From positions 1,674,001 to 1,738,000 of the forward strand of contig JAYXKI010000003.1 in assembly GCA_037892935.1 (NCBI GenBank): a DNA stretch of 64,000 nt, in the 5' to 3' direction. Every line of letters starts with the position of its first letter. The first letter of the stretch is position 1. Source of the DNA: Phlebopus portentosus. Lineage: Eukaryota; Basidiomycota; Agaricomycetes; Boletales; Boletinellaceae. The position numbers were made by a program, and so were the translations under genes. Under the pieces are notes generated by a model that searched no databases, had not been told where the DNA came from, and saw nothing but the letters and a program-made list of their open reading frames with translations. This document shows, piece by piece, positions 22,517 through 35,524 of this stretch.

Positions 22517-24070
22517 CTACTTTCCCGTCTCTCTTGATTCTAAGTACGCGTCGTGCCTGAGGACCGCGCCTAGAAGGACAGTGGCTCCAGCGGCGCTACA
22601 AAAGATTTCGATCCATAATTGTCAGACCTTTAGAACGGCTATAGTTTGGAATGAAGAAAAATCGTACATGTCTTCCGGGGATGCATATTCAGCAGGGTTG
22701 TGCGAGATCCCATCTTTGCATCGCACGAAGATCATAGATGTGGGGACTCTGCTCGCCGCATACACGCTATATGTACGGCGATATACACGTCAGTCATTAC
22801 AGCAAGTCCAGACTAGACGATCTATCACGTACGAATCATGTCCTGCCCCACTCTGTATCTCTCTCCACCTGAAACCCGCTTCCTGGACAGCCTCCCTAAC
22901 GAACCCGACACACTGCTCATCAAACACCGTCCTCCTCGCATTCCAAAACCTCTCCCAGACACTGATCTCCACACCTGCGTCATCCGCAATCTCCCAACAC
23001 GCCTTCTCCAGCTCGCTTTCCAACGACGCGAGCGTCTCGTCGTCCCGCGCACGCACATCGATGTTGAACTGCACAGAGGACGCGAGCGTGTTGATGCTCT
23101 GCGGCGAGGAGTTGATCACCGCCACAGACGCGAGGCCGCCCGGTGTGCGGAGAGCGATGGAGTTAATCGCGACGATCATTTTAGCTGCCGTGAGGAGTGT
23201 GTCGGCGCGCTTGTCCATGGGCGTCGTCCCGCAGTGCTGTTCGCGTCCTCGGAGTTCGACATTGAACCAGCTTATCGCTGACGATATGTCGTATTGAGAA
23301 CGAGGGAAAATAGGAAGGAAAGGGAGAGTTCAAACTTGCCTTGTACGCCCGTAACGACTCCAATAGGCTTATCCTCCGCCTCGAGAATCGGCCCTTGTTC
23401 GATATGTACTTCGTAATGAGCAGATAGCTTGTTCAACTCATATGAAGCCCGTGTGTCTCCTTTGAATCCAATTCGCTCTAATTCATCTACAAATTTCTCC
23501 CCCCTCAAATCCACCCGGTCATAACTACCAACATTATCACTTATTACTCCTCCTTCTGGACTAAAGAACATCTAGACACTCACGCGTACTCCTTCGAGAA
23601 CTTCCCTGCCCAAACGCCGGAGCAAAGCATCGCAGGCGGGAACCGCGCGCCCTCCTCATTCGTCCAGTCAATCACCGCAACAGGCGCATACGTCTCGACA
23701 TTATTCTCATGCAGGGTTTTGAGCACCTCGAGAGCACAGTGCACGCCGACGATACCGTCGTACTTCCCGCCTGCTGGTTGTGTGTCGAGATGGCTGCCCA
23801 TCCCAATTGGTGGAAGGGAGTTGTTTTTCCCGGGTCGTATTGCGAAGATATTTCCGACTTCGTCAACCTATAAATAGCAGCAGTGGAAAATAGGTCTTGA
23901 TTATGGGGAACGAGGGGACGTACCTTGACTGAGCATCCATACTTCTTCACCTGCTCGACAAACCATTCGCGTACTTTTCTATCATCATCATTCAAAGTCA
24001 AACGATCTATTCGGGATTTCTCATGTCGAGTCACTTGAGATAGAAGCTTAAGCTCAACCAGCTCACTCAT
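22517..24070 (-). CDS. M20-family N-carbamoyl-L-amino acid hydrolase / ureidohydrolase-like
   Basis: These binuclear metal amidohydrolases cleave N-carbamoyl amino acids, ureidopropionate or allantoate, releasing ammonia and CO2. It starts MSELVELKLLSQVTRHEKS. Metal-ligand motifs are in the usual order: GSHLDTQPAGGKYDG (His, Asp), DWTNEEGARF (Glu pair), HIEQGPILE, the dimer-domain motif REQHCGTTPMDKRAD, GAGHDS, and the final GISHNPAEYASPED. The C-terminus is AAGATVLLGAVLRHDAYLESRETGK. I infer introns after VK, KEYA, GVQ, HDS and PEDM. The intron after GVTGVQ uses a GC donor (gcaagt). It is convergent with ERG27, with 156 nt between stops. Which substrate is used cannot be told from sequence; no peroxisome or secretion signal is obvious. 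Confidence 0.85.
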
Positions 24071-24479
24071 GCCGCCGTCTGGTGTTCTGCGACCCAGAGC
24101 ATGAGCAAGACTTGAAGAACTGGCAATTGACAGGGAACACCCACGAGCCCCACTGGCAAGATTTCATAAGATCAGAGTTGATTCGCGCTGCATTGATGCT
24201 GAGAGTGTTAGCCATGCTGATCGGATTGTGGCAATTGATTGTGGATGTCGAAGAGGGCGGATCGCCAGTACTTATCAAACACGGCCCAGTGATAGGAAGG
24301 AATGCGTGCGGATCAGGCACATGTGATCCGCGTTCGCCAAGATGTGAGAGCTTATCAAGAACTAAATTTAGATTCGAAAGCAGTGTAAGCAGTACAAGAT
24401 GCAATTAAAAGTTGACCTGAAGTAACGGAAGAGGGTATCAGGAAAAGTTGTCAATATGTGGTAAGAGAAGAACGGTTTA
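24071..24479. other. Intergenic region
   Basis: This is the upstream flank of the M20 hydrolase and the 3' flank of NOP9, both on the minus strand. No supported gene is present. Confidence 0.5.
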
Positions 24480-27351
24480 CTATTTCTTCTTTTTCCCGCT
24501 GGGTTTCAACTCCTTTGGTGCGTTCCGAATGGCAGTAAAGACACTACTCAGTTCCTTATCACCTAGCAAATCCTTCTCCCTCGCCTTGTTAGTTGACGGT
24601 CGAGTATCAGCCTGCATCGCAGTTGGATTCGCATCCGTATTCAGATTGCCCTTCTTCTGCCGCTTACCAAAATTCGAGTCAAATAATTCCTCGATTACGT
24701 CCTGAGCCTCTGCCTTTCTCTTCTGTTTTCGTTTATGTCCTTTCTCTTCTTGTTTTCCTTTTGCCTGGACTGTATAACTGACTTCCTTGTACTCCATCTT
24801 CTTCGGTTCAGTCTTAGCAGCGACAGTTCGTCCATTCTGCATCTGCTGTGTCTTCCACTTCTCCGGATCCCGCTTCAGAAGGTACAAGTTCAGTCCTCGC
24901 ACGAAGAACTTCCCATAACGCGATCCAAGCAGCAGATTCTCATGAGGGATCAAGCCTCTCGCAATTTTCTCCTTCAAATACGGATCGGCTGCACTCCACA
25001 ATCGCTCACCCACGTGCTGTCCAACGCGATGATCAACAAGCGCTGGGAAGTGACCTTGGAACGCGAGGATGAGCTGTCGTCGAGCGCTTGGAGGTACGGC
25101 GGCAGAACTGAGGAACGCGTCGAGAAAGCGGGAGCTTGTAGGATGATGAGCGATTGCTAGAAGACGAGGTGCGGGGAGTCGGACGAGGCTGTGAGCAATT
25201 GGTTGATTCTGCGGCGCGTCGAGGTGGAGTAAAGACTGAATGAGAAGCGAGCCTTGTACTGTCGGCTCCGGTATCAAAGTTATTTCTCCAGCATTTTCAC
25301 CCTCCTTGAGAGTTCCCAATGCTTGTTTGAGTATGTTGTCGAAATCGCTGAAGGTCTTCAAGTAAAGTATACATTCCACGAGAGACTCTTGCTCCTCGGT
25401 GTCATGGAAACCAAAAGCATCGAGTGTTGCCTGAATGTTTGTTCAGCTTTTACTCACGTCCAAGGACCCAGATCGACCCTTACCTGGACAGCGCCTTCCT
25501 GCTTGCTTTTCAACTGAATTGTTCGATCCACGAGGGCCTTCAACACCCCAGTCCTCGCATTTTCTGTGATACCCCGTACAAGTTTAGCGATCAATAAGAC
25601 GAAAAAATGAGTTATGCACGAACTTGTAAGCTTTGGCCAAACTCCTTTTAATTCCGCAAGCACAGACGAAAGTTGCTTGTCATTTGCACGATCAATAGCA
25701 CGCGCAACTACAAAATTCGCCACAGGGTGCGTTGCAAGTCTACTCAGTTTGCCTGGGTCAAATCAGTCAGTACGTCCGGCTGCCAGCGAGTTTCTAGTTG
25801 GACAGACCGCCGAAATAGAGGTCCCACATCGCGTCAAATGCCGGTTCTGGTGCTAAAGCCACAAGTCGTTCGAGGAGGTGCGAAGCCGTTGCTTCGCGCA
25901 GAAGTGTCATGACGTAGTCAGATGGCTCCAGCTTTCCCCGCGAACCTTGACCTACATGTCTCATTGATAAGTTCCAAGAAGCAGAGCCTGTGAAGACTCA
26001 CTAGTGGTAGAGATCAGGCCGGCTGACATGCTATCCATCAAGGATCCGGGGCCATTAGAGTCGCCATGTACCGATTCCATCTCAAGCAAAAGCTACATAA
26101 GCCCCAATTTTTCGTTTAGTCTGTTTCTGGTCGTGGAATTCATAGACGGGTGCAAAAGAAGACTTACTACCAGAACTGGACATGCTGCTTTATCAGCTGC
26201 AAGCGCCCGTAGCTCATTGTCAGTTAGCTCGTCTCGCACCTTCCTAACGAATCTGCGTGCTGCAGTCTCGAACTCCGCTGGGTAGGCTGAGATCGCTTTG
26301 CCCTTGCCCTTGCCCTTACCGTCGATGTTGTCATCCTGTTCAGCATTGTCTGTTAAAATGGATCTCATGGGGCCCTGTCTAGCGCGATGTTTTGCACTCT
26401 TCTTTGAGCGAAGAATCGATGAAGCATTTGAAGCAGATGGAAGGGACGGGCAAAGAAGAAGGAACAGTGCACGGAGAACATGAGAGGCGAAAGGATCCAT
26501 AATAAGGCTCGTCGTTGAAGGGAGAAGCTCGTCACAGACGTTGATAATGAGTTCTGTCAAAAGTGGCAAATGTCCCCTTTCGACCTCATCCTCGGCCTCG
26601 GCCTCCGCAGATGGGAGATGACTCCTCTTGCCTACGCAAAAAGCATCAGCAATAAAAATGCGGTCCAATCAGTCGGGTCTAACCTCGCGGCAAATTGTTA
26701 CTTTTGCAACTGACAGGAGCGTCTGCACGACATGAGAACCAAACCGATGTCTAGAAAGGGTCTCGTATCTGGTTTACATGAGTACTCATTAGTTACGCGC
26801 AACGCGCTTTGCGACTCACGAGCCTGCTAGACGGTCCACAAACACTCTCTTCACAAAGTCATCCATAGAATAGGCCATCCGTTCCAAAATATTCGAACAC
26901 TCAGGATCTGTCGCAAGCTGCTCCTCTTTCCCTGATAGTTCTTCGAGGGCGGCAACGAGAAACATCCTCCTTTCTATAAGTCTGCTCAGCAACCCTGCCT
27001 CGTAGTGGAATGGATCACTTGCGAACAAATGCCTTCACACTCACCCTCGTTTGGATCAACATTTTCTTCTCTATCAAACCTCTCGGCTTCACCAGTTTCC
27101 TGCCACTCGCGCAACTTGTCATCCACGGTCTTGAAGTACGCTTTCAGGTCCGGGTCGGCATATCCGAATGGCGCGTCCAAGGAGCGATCCTCAGCATCAT
27201 CGACTCCGTGCGTGTTTCTTTCGACAATCCACGAAGGTCCGTGAGTCTGTTTTTCCTCTTCCTCACGATCCTTGGTTTCGTTGAGGTGCGTTGCTTCATC
27301 CTGCTGCTGCTTTTTATGTTTCTTGCCACGCTTCCTATTCTCTCGAGGCAT
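24480..27351 (-). CDS. NOP9: Pumilio-repeat nucleolar protein NOP9
   Basis: NOP9 is a Puf-like RNA-binding protein that binds the 20S pre-rRNA near site D and restrains premature processing during 40S maturation. I chose [17 protein letters not shown] (27351) as the start because an upstream in-frame ATG (27417) adds an atypical hydrophobic leader. The N-terminal motif [18 protein letters not shown] joins across an intron (donor gtgagt ~27,045, acceptor ttatag) to [33 protein letters not shown], a Puf repeat. Further helical repeats include [39 protein letters not shown] and [20 protein letters not shown]. The basic tail ends [11 protein letters not shown]. At least eight exons are implied by the frame changes. 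Expression is expected with other ribosome-synthesis genes. Confidence 0.92.
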
Positions 27352-27495
27352 AGTGAAACAGAAAGTATTTGCGCGGAATCTGCAGACGAGTGCTACAAAT
27401 TTATCGTCAAGTTGCATGTATTATGTAATACACCTCTATTTATACTATACGTAAGAAAGTTTATTATCATTTTTTACGAGGTCCTAGAGAATGGT

Positions 27496-28922
27496 TTATG
27501 AAAATGACAATGGCGATTCCAAGAAAGGAGCCCGTTTGTATTTGTAGTGAGTGAAGTGCATGTCTGAAGTGATCCACAGGCAGGTCTCGAAGTTGCAAAT
27601 TTTGTATCCAGAAATCAATTTACGAAGACGTTTGCCGCAGTGCTTGAGATAAATCTGCTCATATACCCGGACGGCAGCGATGTCCCAGCTTGAATGCTTC
27701 TGGATTATTGTTGACATATCTGCGGACGCGGAAAAGACAGTCAGCAAATACGAGAAAGCGATACGTTAGATTGACGTACCGGTGCAGTTGCCCGGACACC
27801 CTGCCTGATGGAAAATTTCGTCCCGGCCAGCCCAATCACCGCCTAAATTGAAAACGAATAAGAATATGAGCGCTCAAATATTTCGATATGCAAGACAGGA
27901 AGCACTCACAGAGGGTGAGATTGATAATGATATTGTTCCCTCCGAAGTGTTTGGAGAAATCGCAGTTATCGCAGGGCAACAACGCAACGGGTATGCCCTA
28001 AGAAAAAGTGTTTATCTACCGTGCACAACAAACGCAAGGGCTTGATCTTACCATATATCTGAATTGACTGTCAGTGACCCTCTTGAGACCTCATATGGCA
28101 CAGATGGGTCATTCCGCGACCAGAAGAACACACGGATAAGATTGTCATTACGTTCCATGGCGTACGATCCTCCGCCAGCAGCGTTGAATGAAGGTCCATA
28201 GCTGTTCGCCTTTCCAGAACTCGCACCGCACCCTGCATTGTAATTCACAGCCCAGTTGCAATCGAGTTGGGTTGCTGTGCTAGGATACGGTGGACGGTTT
28301 TATTTTTGCTTTGCAATCTGATGCGAGGAATCTTACCCATCCAAGCTACGCTTCATACGATGGCCGGTTGCACCATGCCAGAGAATCGTAGCATGGATGG
28401 GTAAGATCCTGATCATTCACGCCCTCTACGATATCGACTTCTCCATCTTCTGGCCAGTCCGCTTCACGCGTTTCCCAAGCTGCTGGCCAGGTCGCGCATC
28501 CTTGGGGCATATGCCTGACATCTAGTCTTCAATTACATAATTATCAGTTTAAATACTCGGAAATCAACCAGAAAAAATAAAGCTCGGTTTCAATGCTTAC
28601 ACGATGACGTGGGTAGTATATGTTTTGAGACTCCTGATCTGTACACTCATGCGACCTGGATCCGCTGGAGTAAGACCGTTTTATCATCGGCTCGGATGAT
28701 GAAGGTATCCCAGGACGCGAATGTCAGGTTGTGCTCGAGTGCAATAGGCAAGTCGACATAGGTTACCCGTCCGTTAGTCGGATCTTCTATCGCTTGATGC
28801 TCGAAACCATGCAGAAAGCCACGCCCTATGTAGTTATCTGACAGGAGGTACAACCCAGCTGACACCGATGATGATCCCAATAACGCGAGCCAAAGCATCC
28901 CAGACAGCAAGAATTGTCGCAT
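27496..28922 (-). pseudogene. GH16 endo-beta-glucanase, decayed copy
   Basis: This is a paralogue of the intact GH16 gene at 32,629-33,909. It begins with a good secretion signal (MRQFLLSGMLWLALLGSSSVSAG) and keeps the catalytic motif GEVDIVEGVND (two Glu around Asp), FFWSRNDPSVP, NNIIINLTLCGDWAG and the same intron positions. Relative to the intact copy it has a 1-nt loss near 28,672 that puts a stop after RIQVA. A second 1-nt change follows GVNDQDLTH near 28,400, and a third in the last exon near 27,690 (NNNPEAFK to WDIAAVRVYE). Intact-family sequence ends at VRVYE (~27,658); here the frame runs on to 27,496. Either a pseudogene or a locus with several consensus errors. Confidence 0.7.
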
Positions 28923-29015
28923 GAGGAGGAAAGCTGGCGGCCGCAAGATCACACAGATTCTCGACGCACAGAAGATGAGGAAAAGGACGGAGGGAATAAT
29001 CGGTCGTCAGATGCG

Positions 29016-29023
29016 ATTTTATA
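29016..29023 (-). promoter_or_regulatory. TATA box of the decayed GH16 copy
   Basis: The minus strand reads gTATAAAATcg here, about 95 nt above the chosen GH16 start codon, a normal spacing for a fungal TATA promoter. The intact GH16 copy has a comparable box. Confidence 0.5.
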
Positions 29024-30026
29024 CACTTTTCACGTACGAAGGATTCGCGAATAGGGACCTCTTGTCTTGCGACCAAACTCCGTTAAGTTGCTGCTTAAAC
29101 ATTTGCAGGCCTGTTTCATATAGATTAATATCCCATATGGAATAATACTGAACTATTTCCGTTCGTCGACTTTCTGAAGTGAAGATTCAGTGGAATGGAA
29201 GAAGAGATCGATCACGTACAGCCTGAACTAGTAAGTCGAGATTCTAGTACTAGATCATCCAGGATCATCCGTGGATATCCCCAATATCCGTGACCGTGAT
29301 GCTTCAGACTTCAATGTTAATTCCACCTCCCGTTTTCTCCTTTCTTTGTTTCTGACGTGAACGACGCTCATCAAGCTACGTTATAACATGTTTAGCCTGA
29401 TCATGAACAGTATAGTATTTTATTCCCACGATCCTGGCGAGGGAACACACCAGTACCTCTGTCTGGACTCTGCAATGCATTCCGCACCTTTTCTCATTAC
29501 AGTTTTTACGATTGACTGACTCAGGTATCCCTTTCTCCGGGTTGTTCTGTTAGCATATCAATTTTTTGCCTTGCATTACAGTAATGACGTAAGCACTTGT
29601 CGTTGCTCTACCTGAAGGTCTATTATTCCAGTCTCGATCATCATTGACAAGATCAATCTTGAATAGTGCACTCTCTATGCTTGAGATGCTTTCAGACTCG
29701 GTTTGAGTAGAAATGGTGAGTAATTCTCACGGGCATCACAGATAAGGAACAGAACTGACCCCTGAGTGCGCAATTTGCTTGACAGTACTGTCGTCCACTT
29801 TCTGTGCACAGTAGATGATTCAACCTGGCCTCAAAGAAGCGCGCCTTGTCCTGTTCATGTATCTGAACTGTGACTGTGACGTGGCCTGAATATTTGGTCA
29901 AAGAGGATCGACCACTCGGCTAAGAAAGAAAAGGAACCTTGCCACAACCGCAATGCGCTTCTATAAATACAGCACTCCTTCACCTGCTCTCTGAACTTAG
30001 ACGCTTGCCGCGGGCACCCAGTCCAA
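29024..30026. other. Intergenic region
   Basis: About 1 kb between the divergent GH16 copy and the F-box gene. Short frames occur on the minus strand (29,692-30,262 area), but none shows a family signature or splice support. I see no transposon or RNA gene. Confidence 0.45.
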
Positions 30027-32050
30027 ATGGCCATGTCGCTTCTTCTACTCCCTATCGAACTGCAGCTCTGTACCTTTTTCAATCTACGCTTCCGGGATGT
30101 TTTGACCTGCCGTGCATTGTCTAAGCACTTTTGCGCTCTCATAGATTCGAACAAGGAGTTGGCTTTCACGATCGAACTTGGAGCGGCGGGCGTCGAGACG
30201 ACACGAATTCTCTTTACCAAGAGAAGATAAATTCGAAACACTATGGCAGCTAAACGTTGCATGGGCGAATCTTCATTGGTTTTGTCGTCGGCAGATACAG
30301 CTTTCTGGGACAGGTAAACTATTCGACATATCTGGTGGCTTCTTCTTCCGTGCCATTGAGTCGATCGATGAGACTCGAGTGACCACGACCACGGTGGAAT
30401 GGTTCAGGCTACCTTCTCGACGCCAGCCTAACCTCGTCTCTACTCCGGAGCGACTCACGTTCGATGTGGCTCTTGTCGACTTTGCTATGGATGCACACAG
30501 GGATCTTGTTATCGGTATCGAGGTTACAAACTTCAGGTTGGTGCTAGTCTCTATTGATCTTGCGGAGGATACTCATCTTACTGGATAAACAGGACCGGTC
30601 GCCTCTACACGGTGTCGTGTAATCTATACGCAAAATCAATTTCAACAAACAAAGTCCATCCTGCATCTGCTCGAAGCATCCTATCTTATCGATTTGTCTC
30701 TCCGATAACGGAATTCGAGCCACTGGTTGAAATTTGCGGAAACCACGTTGGCATACTACTCACACGGGAAGCCCATGTAACCCACCGAGACGCTTTCGAC
30801 ATGTTCCTTTTGGTCGACTGGACCACCGGTGTATTCAAGGCTGTACGTTGTTGTTCTTTCTCATCTTTAAGTCTGACCCAACGGACTTTTACGAACAGAC
30901 GATGAGCTCGCATGCGAACGGAGAAACTTGGCAAACATTCTGTTTTGTCACTCCGGATTCGGTGGTCATTCCATCCACCTACGACAGCCTGCTGAATATA
31001 TTTCACTTTGACAATACGGCTGACTCCCTGAAGCATGACGTCTCGCTGCTATTACCTGAACCCGTTGTGCGTAACGGGCTCCGCCATATCAACTTGCGTG
31101 GCCAGCCTTTCGCTACCGCTTCGACACTCGCGTCTCATCCGACTGGAGATATCCCATCCTTCACTCCAGACGCCGAAGAAGCAGTTATAATCTTGTCTCT
31201 TGATTATCAATTCCTCTCTCCTGGAAGGTCAAGAACCACTGAGAGGGACTACAATATCCAGCAGGTCGTTGCGATCCCCCGGCGCCTTCTAGCTCGCTAT
31301 GCTTCCCTAGCGCGAGAAGGGAGTCTGGAACCGATGGCGCTCATCGAACAGGCTCACTGGAATACTACGGTGATTTTTGAGGTGAAGGCAACCGGAGGAG
31401 GTTCTGAGGCTCTCTGTGAACACGAGAGAATGCACATGAATAACCGCAGGCATCATCGTAACAAGCGCTTCCCCCATGTACATGCGGGACAGTGGGTTCA
31501 TCAGACTCGATGGGGCGTCGATTCTGTGACTCCTTCAATGGGCATGTACGCGTATGGTTCGCGATATATCGCGATGAGCAGCCGTGCGGTCCTTCTTGAT
31601 GCACCTGCCTCTTCCATTGCGTTGTACGACTTCAATCTTCGCAACGAGCGCCGCGGGTACGCGGACGATTTAGAGGAAGAGAATATCCGTCCCTATCCGA
31701 AACCTGACGAACCATTCAATGAGGACGAGGACTGGGATTACGATGAATTGACTGGCAATAAACGTTGGCCCGTCTGTCCATCCAAGATTGTCACACACCC
31801 AACGACGGTCTTTATACCGGAGGTCTTCAAGGAGCCGTTTACGACAGCCTTGCCGTATCGCGTCACGGAAACAGAAATGGTGCTGCCTTGGGATTCAGCC
31901 ATCTTAGATGGCGAACGAATAATTGGATTGGACGTGAGTCATTGCCCTCTTCTGTGATTCATCATGTATGTATTCTTACACTTTTGCCCTTTTCAGTTCG
32001 AGGATTTCAACGACGGAACTATCAGAGAAATAGATGTCATCGTAGTATAG
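30027..32050 (+). CDS. F-box protein (mushroom expansion type)
   Basis: The N-terminal F-box reads LLLLPIELQLCTFFNLRFRDVLTCRALSKHFC. F-box proteins recruit targets to SCF ubiquitin ligases via Skp1. The region QLNVAWANLHW and LSGTGKLFDISGGFFF is typical of Agaricomycete F-box families. Later parts include RLYTVSCNLYAKS, FDMFLLVDWTTGVFKA, and a C-terminal domain with LLARYASLAREGSLEPM, HAGQWVHQTRWG, RAVLLDAPASSIALYDFNLRN and an acidic DLEEENIRPY stretch. Introns lie at ~30,535-30,590, 30,842-30,899 and 31,933-31,997, the last exon ending EDFNDGTIREIDVIVV. Oddity: near 30,222-30,230 the frame must change to pass from TRILFTK to EDKFETLWQLN. The substrate is unknown. Confidence 0.8.
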
Positions 32051-32628
32051 ATAATCATTCGCTTTCAACTCCCATTTAATCTTTTCAGACCTTCTGCATT
32101 TACATGTTCTGCCACACTATCATCACTTTTCGTCATTCTGCACGGTTTTTTTGAATATGATCACCTCATTCATGCAAACTCACTACTTTTTCTCAACTTA
32201 TCAAGGATTGTACATACTGTAGAAATTAGTATCTGTGCTTAATGTAGAATAGCCGCAATAGGCCCGAGATGGATCTGTCTTCTCTCTTTTTTTCTTTCAT
32301 GGTACTGGACTAATTGTGAATAAATATCTTCATTCGAAGCATCATAATGGCGACTGCAGCAGATGAGGCCAATCGGTAAGTCATCCCATTGGATCGTCCA
32401 GTCAGCTGGACGGACACAGTCAGGATGAATTATCAACTCATTGATGCCACCCAGGCGAGTACCGCCGAACTGACAAAAGGGTATTGTATAATGATAAATA
32501 TCTACTAATGCAAACGACAGATATCCATCCGTATATGAATATATATGTAAACCCGCATCATGCATAAGAATAATAAAGAACGACAAAAGTAACAACACTC
32601 TCAAGGCTTTTCTTTTTCGGTCTCAGAC
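32051..32628. other. Convergent intergenic region
   Basis: This is the 3' flank of both the F-box gene (+) and the intact GH16 gene (-). No gene or repeat is supported. Confidence 0.5.
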
Positions 32629-33909
32629 CTATTCATACACGCGCACAGCGGCAAATTCCCAGTATGCATCCGTGAACGCAGATGGGTTGTTATTCACATA
32701 GTCTATAAAATAAACATGATGGGATCAGAATATTGATTTGTAAGATACTATGGAGATGGATAATATACTCACCGACACATGTCCCAGGGCAACCAGCGCC
32801 ACTGAAGATCGAGTCTTGGCCAGCCCAATCACCGCCTGAAGAGAGGTATATTAAGCAGGTGCCGATCACAAGTGAGATTGAATTTATACTTACAGAGGGT
32901 AAGGTTAATAATGATGTTGTTGTCTCCGAAGTGCGAATCCAAATCGCAGCTTGTGTTGGGGAAAAGAGCGTAGGGTGTTCCCTAGTCGACGATGTTAAAT
33001 CTCTGGCCTCGGGCAAGTATCAGGTTCTGAGCTCACATAGTTGTCAGGATTGACAGTCGATGCACCGTTCTGCACCTCGTCAGGTACAGACGAGTCCTCG
33101 CGGGACCAGAAGAACACGCGGATGAACGAGTCGGTCCTCTCCATGACATACCATCCACCGCCAGCAGCATTGAAACCAGGTCCATACGAGTTGGACTTGT
33201 CCACCTCCACACCACATCCAGCGTTTCCATTTACGGCAGTGTCACAGTCCAGCTGCGTAGCCGTGCTACCGATCAAAACGATAATTAGCGTTGCGATAAG
33301 CTACGAGATCTCGGTAGATAGTTACCCTGTCATATCACGACTGCTTGGCATCGTGCAGCCAGAACTTGTGTGGAGAGTGCTCGCATTCGGATCGATATCA
33401 TTCACGCCTTCGACGATATCGACTTCGCCACTTGCTGGCCAGTCGGATTCGAGGGTTTCCCAGGCCGCCGGCCACGTCGCGCAGCCTTGAGGCATGTGTC
33501 TAATATCAAGGCTGAAGACATCTTCTGTAAGCTTAATTTTTGCTAGAGCAGAACACGCTTTGTTCTGCATTACCGGGGGTACTTACACGATGACATGGGT
33601 AGTATACGTCTTCAGACTCCGGATTCTCACGCTGTTGCGCCCGGGATCCGACGCAGCAAGAACTGTAGTATCGTCCGTTCGAATAACAAAAGAGTCACTT
33701 GAAGCAAAAGTAAGATTGTCGGCGAGAGCAGTGACCTGGTCGACGTAAGTTACGCGTCCGTTTGTAGGGTCAGCAATAGCTTGATGTTCAAAACCCGAGA
33801 GGAAGCCGTCCCCCACGAAATTATCTGAAAGAGAGTACGTAGCAGCGGGCACCAGTGCTGGCCCGAGCGATAGAAACGCAGTTAGAAGGAAGAACATGCT
33901 ACCAGGCAT
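32629..33909 (-). CDS. Secreted GH16 endo-beta-1,3(4)-glucanase-like protein
   Basis: GH16 enzymes hydrolyse or remodel beta-1,3/1,4-glucans of cell walls. The protein starts MPGSMFFLLTAFLSLGPALVPAATYSL, a signal peptide. The catalytic signature is SGEVDIVEGVND, with Glu-x-Asp-x-x-Glu. Other family landmarks are DNFVGDGFL, HMPQGCATWPAAWE, ERTDSFIRVFFWSRED and NNIIINLTLCGDWAGQD. Six exons join cleanly with GT-AG introns (after HVIV, DMTG, PDNY, TLC and GTCV), ending DAYWEFAAVRVYE with stop at 32631-32629. About 320 residues is normal for the fungal laminarinase-like subgroup. A decayed paralogue lies 4 kb away on the same strand, with an F-box gene between them. Confidence 0.9.
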
Positions 33910-33986
33910 GCCGGTTATGTGTACGAAAGGGAGTAGCGTGAAGATAGACCTATAGCCCGCCTTTACAAGGCACTCGAAAGCATGGC

Positions 33987-33996
33987 TTTTTATATG
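33987..33996 (-). promoter_or_regulatory. TATA box of the intact GH16 gene
   Basis: The minus strand reads gcATATAAAAAgcc, about 80 nt above the GH16 start codon at 33909. Spacing and sequence fit a fungal TATA element. Confidence 0.5.
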
Positions 33997-35524
33997 CTTC
34001 GTTCCCTTCGGTACAGTTTGATTGTGTTAGAAAGAGGGAACCATCTCTTGTAACAATGCCAGCGGTCGTCAGGCACATGTCTGTCCTGAATGTCATAAGC
34101 GAGCACTGCAGGTTGCTAAAATTGATAGAGAAAAGCATCACCTGCGCAGAACGCACTTAGGAGAAGCCTTTCACCGCGCTTCGGAAGTTTTCTAGTGGAA
34201 GCCGGAAGAATCGAGAGGACAAAAAAAGGTTCCTGAAGCATCGCATTCGGTATGTGGTGCAGAGCAAACATAATGCCAGCTAAACGTTTTTCAGAGAAAA
34301 TTGCGTATGTTGCTCCAGAGAACTTCAAGCCGCCCAAAATACATGTGACTTTTTGTCCAGAGACAGGGTAGATTAGTCTTGAGTCATTTCAGGGGATATG
34401 AGCTGGCATGCGGGTCGTCGCTGAGGATCACGGACGAATATAATTTTCACCATCACGCGCGTCATGAAAATCCTTGCACCTATAAGTCGTTGCTCGAGTC
34501 CGTTGTCGACGTGGCAGAGCAGCACATGGCGGAACTTGGCAACAGCACCTCCACGGCCGCCTTCATGTTATTAAAAAAACTTTTTGTTTTTGATTCAGGG
34601 GTACTCTTCAAGATTAACGAGCCGCAGCACACCGCAGCGTCTCGCAGCGTCCAGTTGGCCAAGAAGCAACAGTATTTTGTCTATCCAGAAAATCTCCGAG
34701 GTCCCTTGCCCAGCCTTTTCGGTATGGAAAATTACTTTTCGTTCGGTTATGAAAGTAGCGTCCCAATTCCACGCAAGAATGGAAGAAAAATAAAACTAGC
34801 GGTGCGAAGACATGAAAGAGGTTCACGAGGACGGCAAAAGCGCAGTTTGAGTACCTGCGCATGGAGTAGCTCTGGCAGATGATCATATCAGCTTATCCAT
34901 AAAGCGAAGGTGAGCATGAACACAATTTTGTTGAGCGTAGGTTTGCCAGCGTTTGTAAAAGAGATTATAAAGCTCCGAGAGATCTCGACATATCAAATCA
35001 GATGAGGAGTGGGATAAGGGTTTAAGGATGCGTACTGGAACGAATAGGATTCGCGAAAACCTCCGAGGGTCATGGCGGTAGAAGGACAACGACGATCACT
35101 CCCAAAGTGAATCTGGTTTAGCAATAGCAATCGCGTTAGATCAAGCGCACAAGATTTAGTTACAACTTGTAGGACGAGTCATTCAAAAGTTGAAGTAACG
35201 TGCCCATTTTGTAATGATCTTACTGATGATTTGGTAATGAAGGTCCATGGAATGTGGAGGCAATTGGCGATGACGGATCGGGTATCCAGAAAGCCCGTCA
35301 TTCGCGAAATGGGGGGCCAAGAGCAAGACGTGAAATGAAACGGAGACGAGAAAAAAGGATGAATACGATAGTGAAGGTAGAATAGATAATGTGCTAAATG
35401 CGACGACAATTTCCCGGGCGAAGCCAGGCCACAGAGGAAATAATCGATCGCTGGAGTTAAAATGTGCCTACACAGAAAACCGATGTCTTCCAAAGACAAA
35501 AGGATGATAAATGAGAAGAACAGT
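33997..35524. other. Intergenic region, no supported gene
   Basis: This is 1.5 kb between the GH16 promoter and the 3' end of RAD6. A 167-codon plus-strand frame exists at 34,379-34,882 (MSHFRGYELACGSS...). It has no recognisable domain, no paralogue in the window and no evident splice extension, so I do not call it a gene. No RNA gene or transposon was seen. Confidence 0.4.

Noticed and set aside
34379..34882. 167-codon plus-strand frame in a gene-poor stretch
   Set aside because: It has no recognisable domain, no splice extension and no paralogue in the window. Kept only as a possible lineage-specific gene needing expression evidence.
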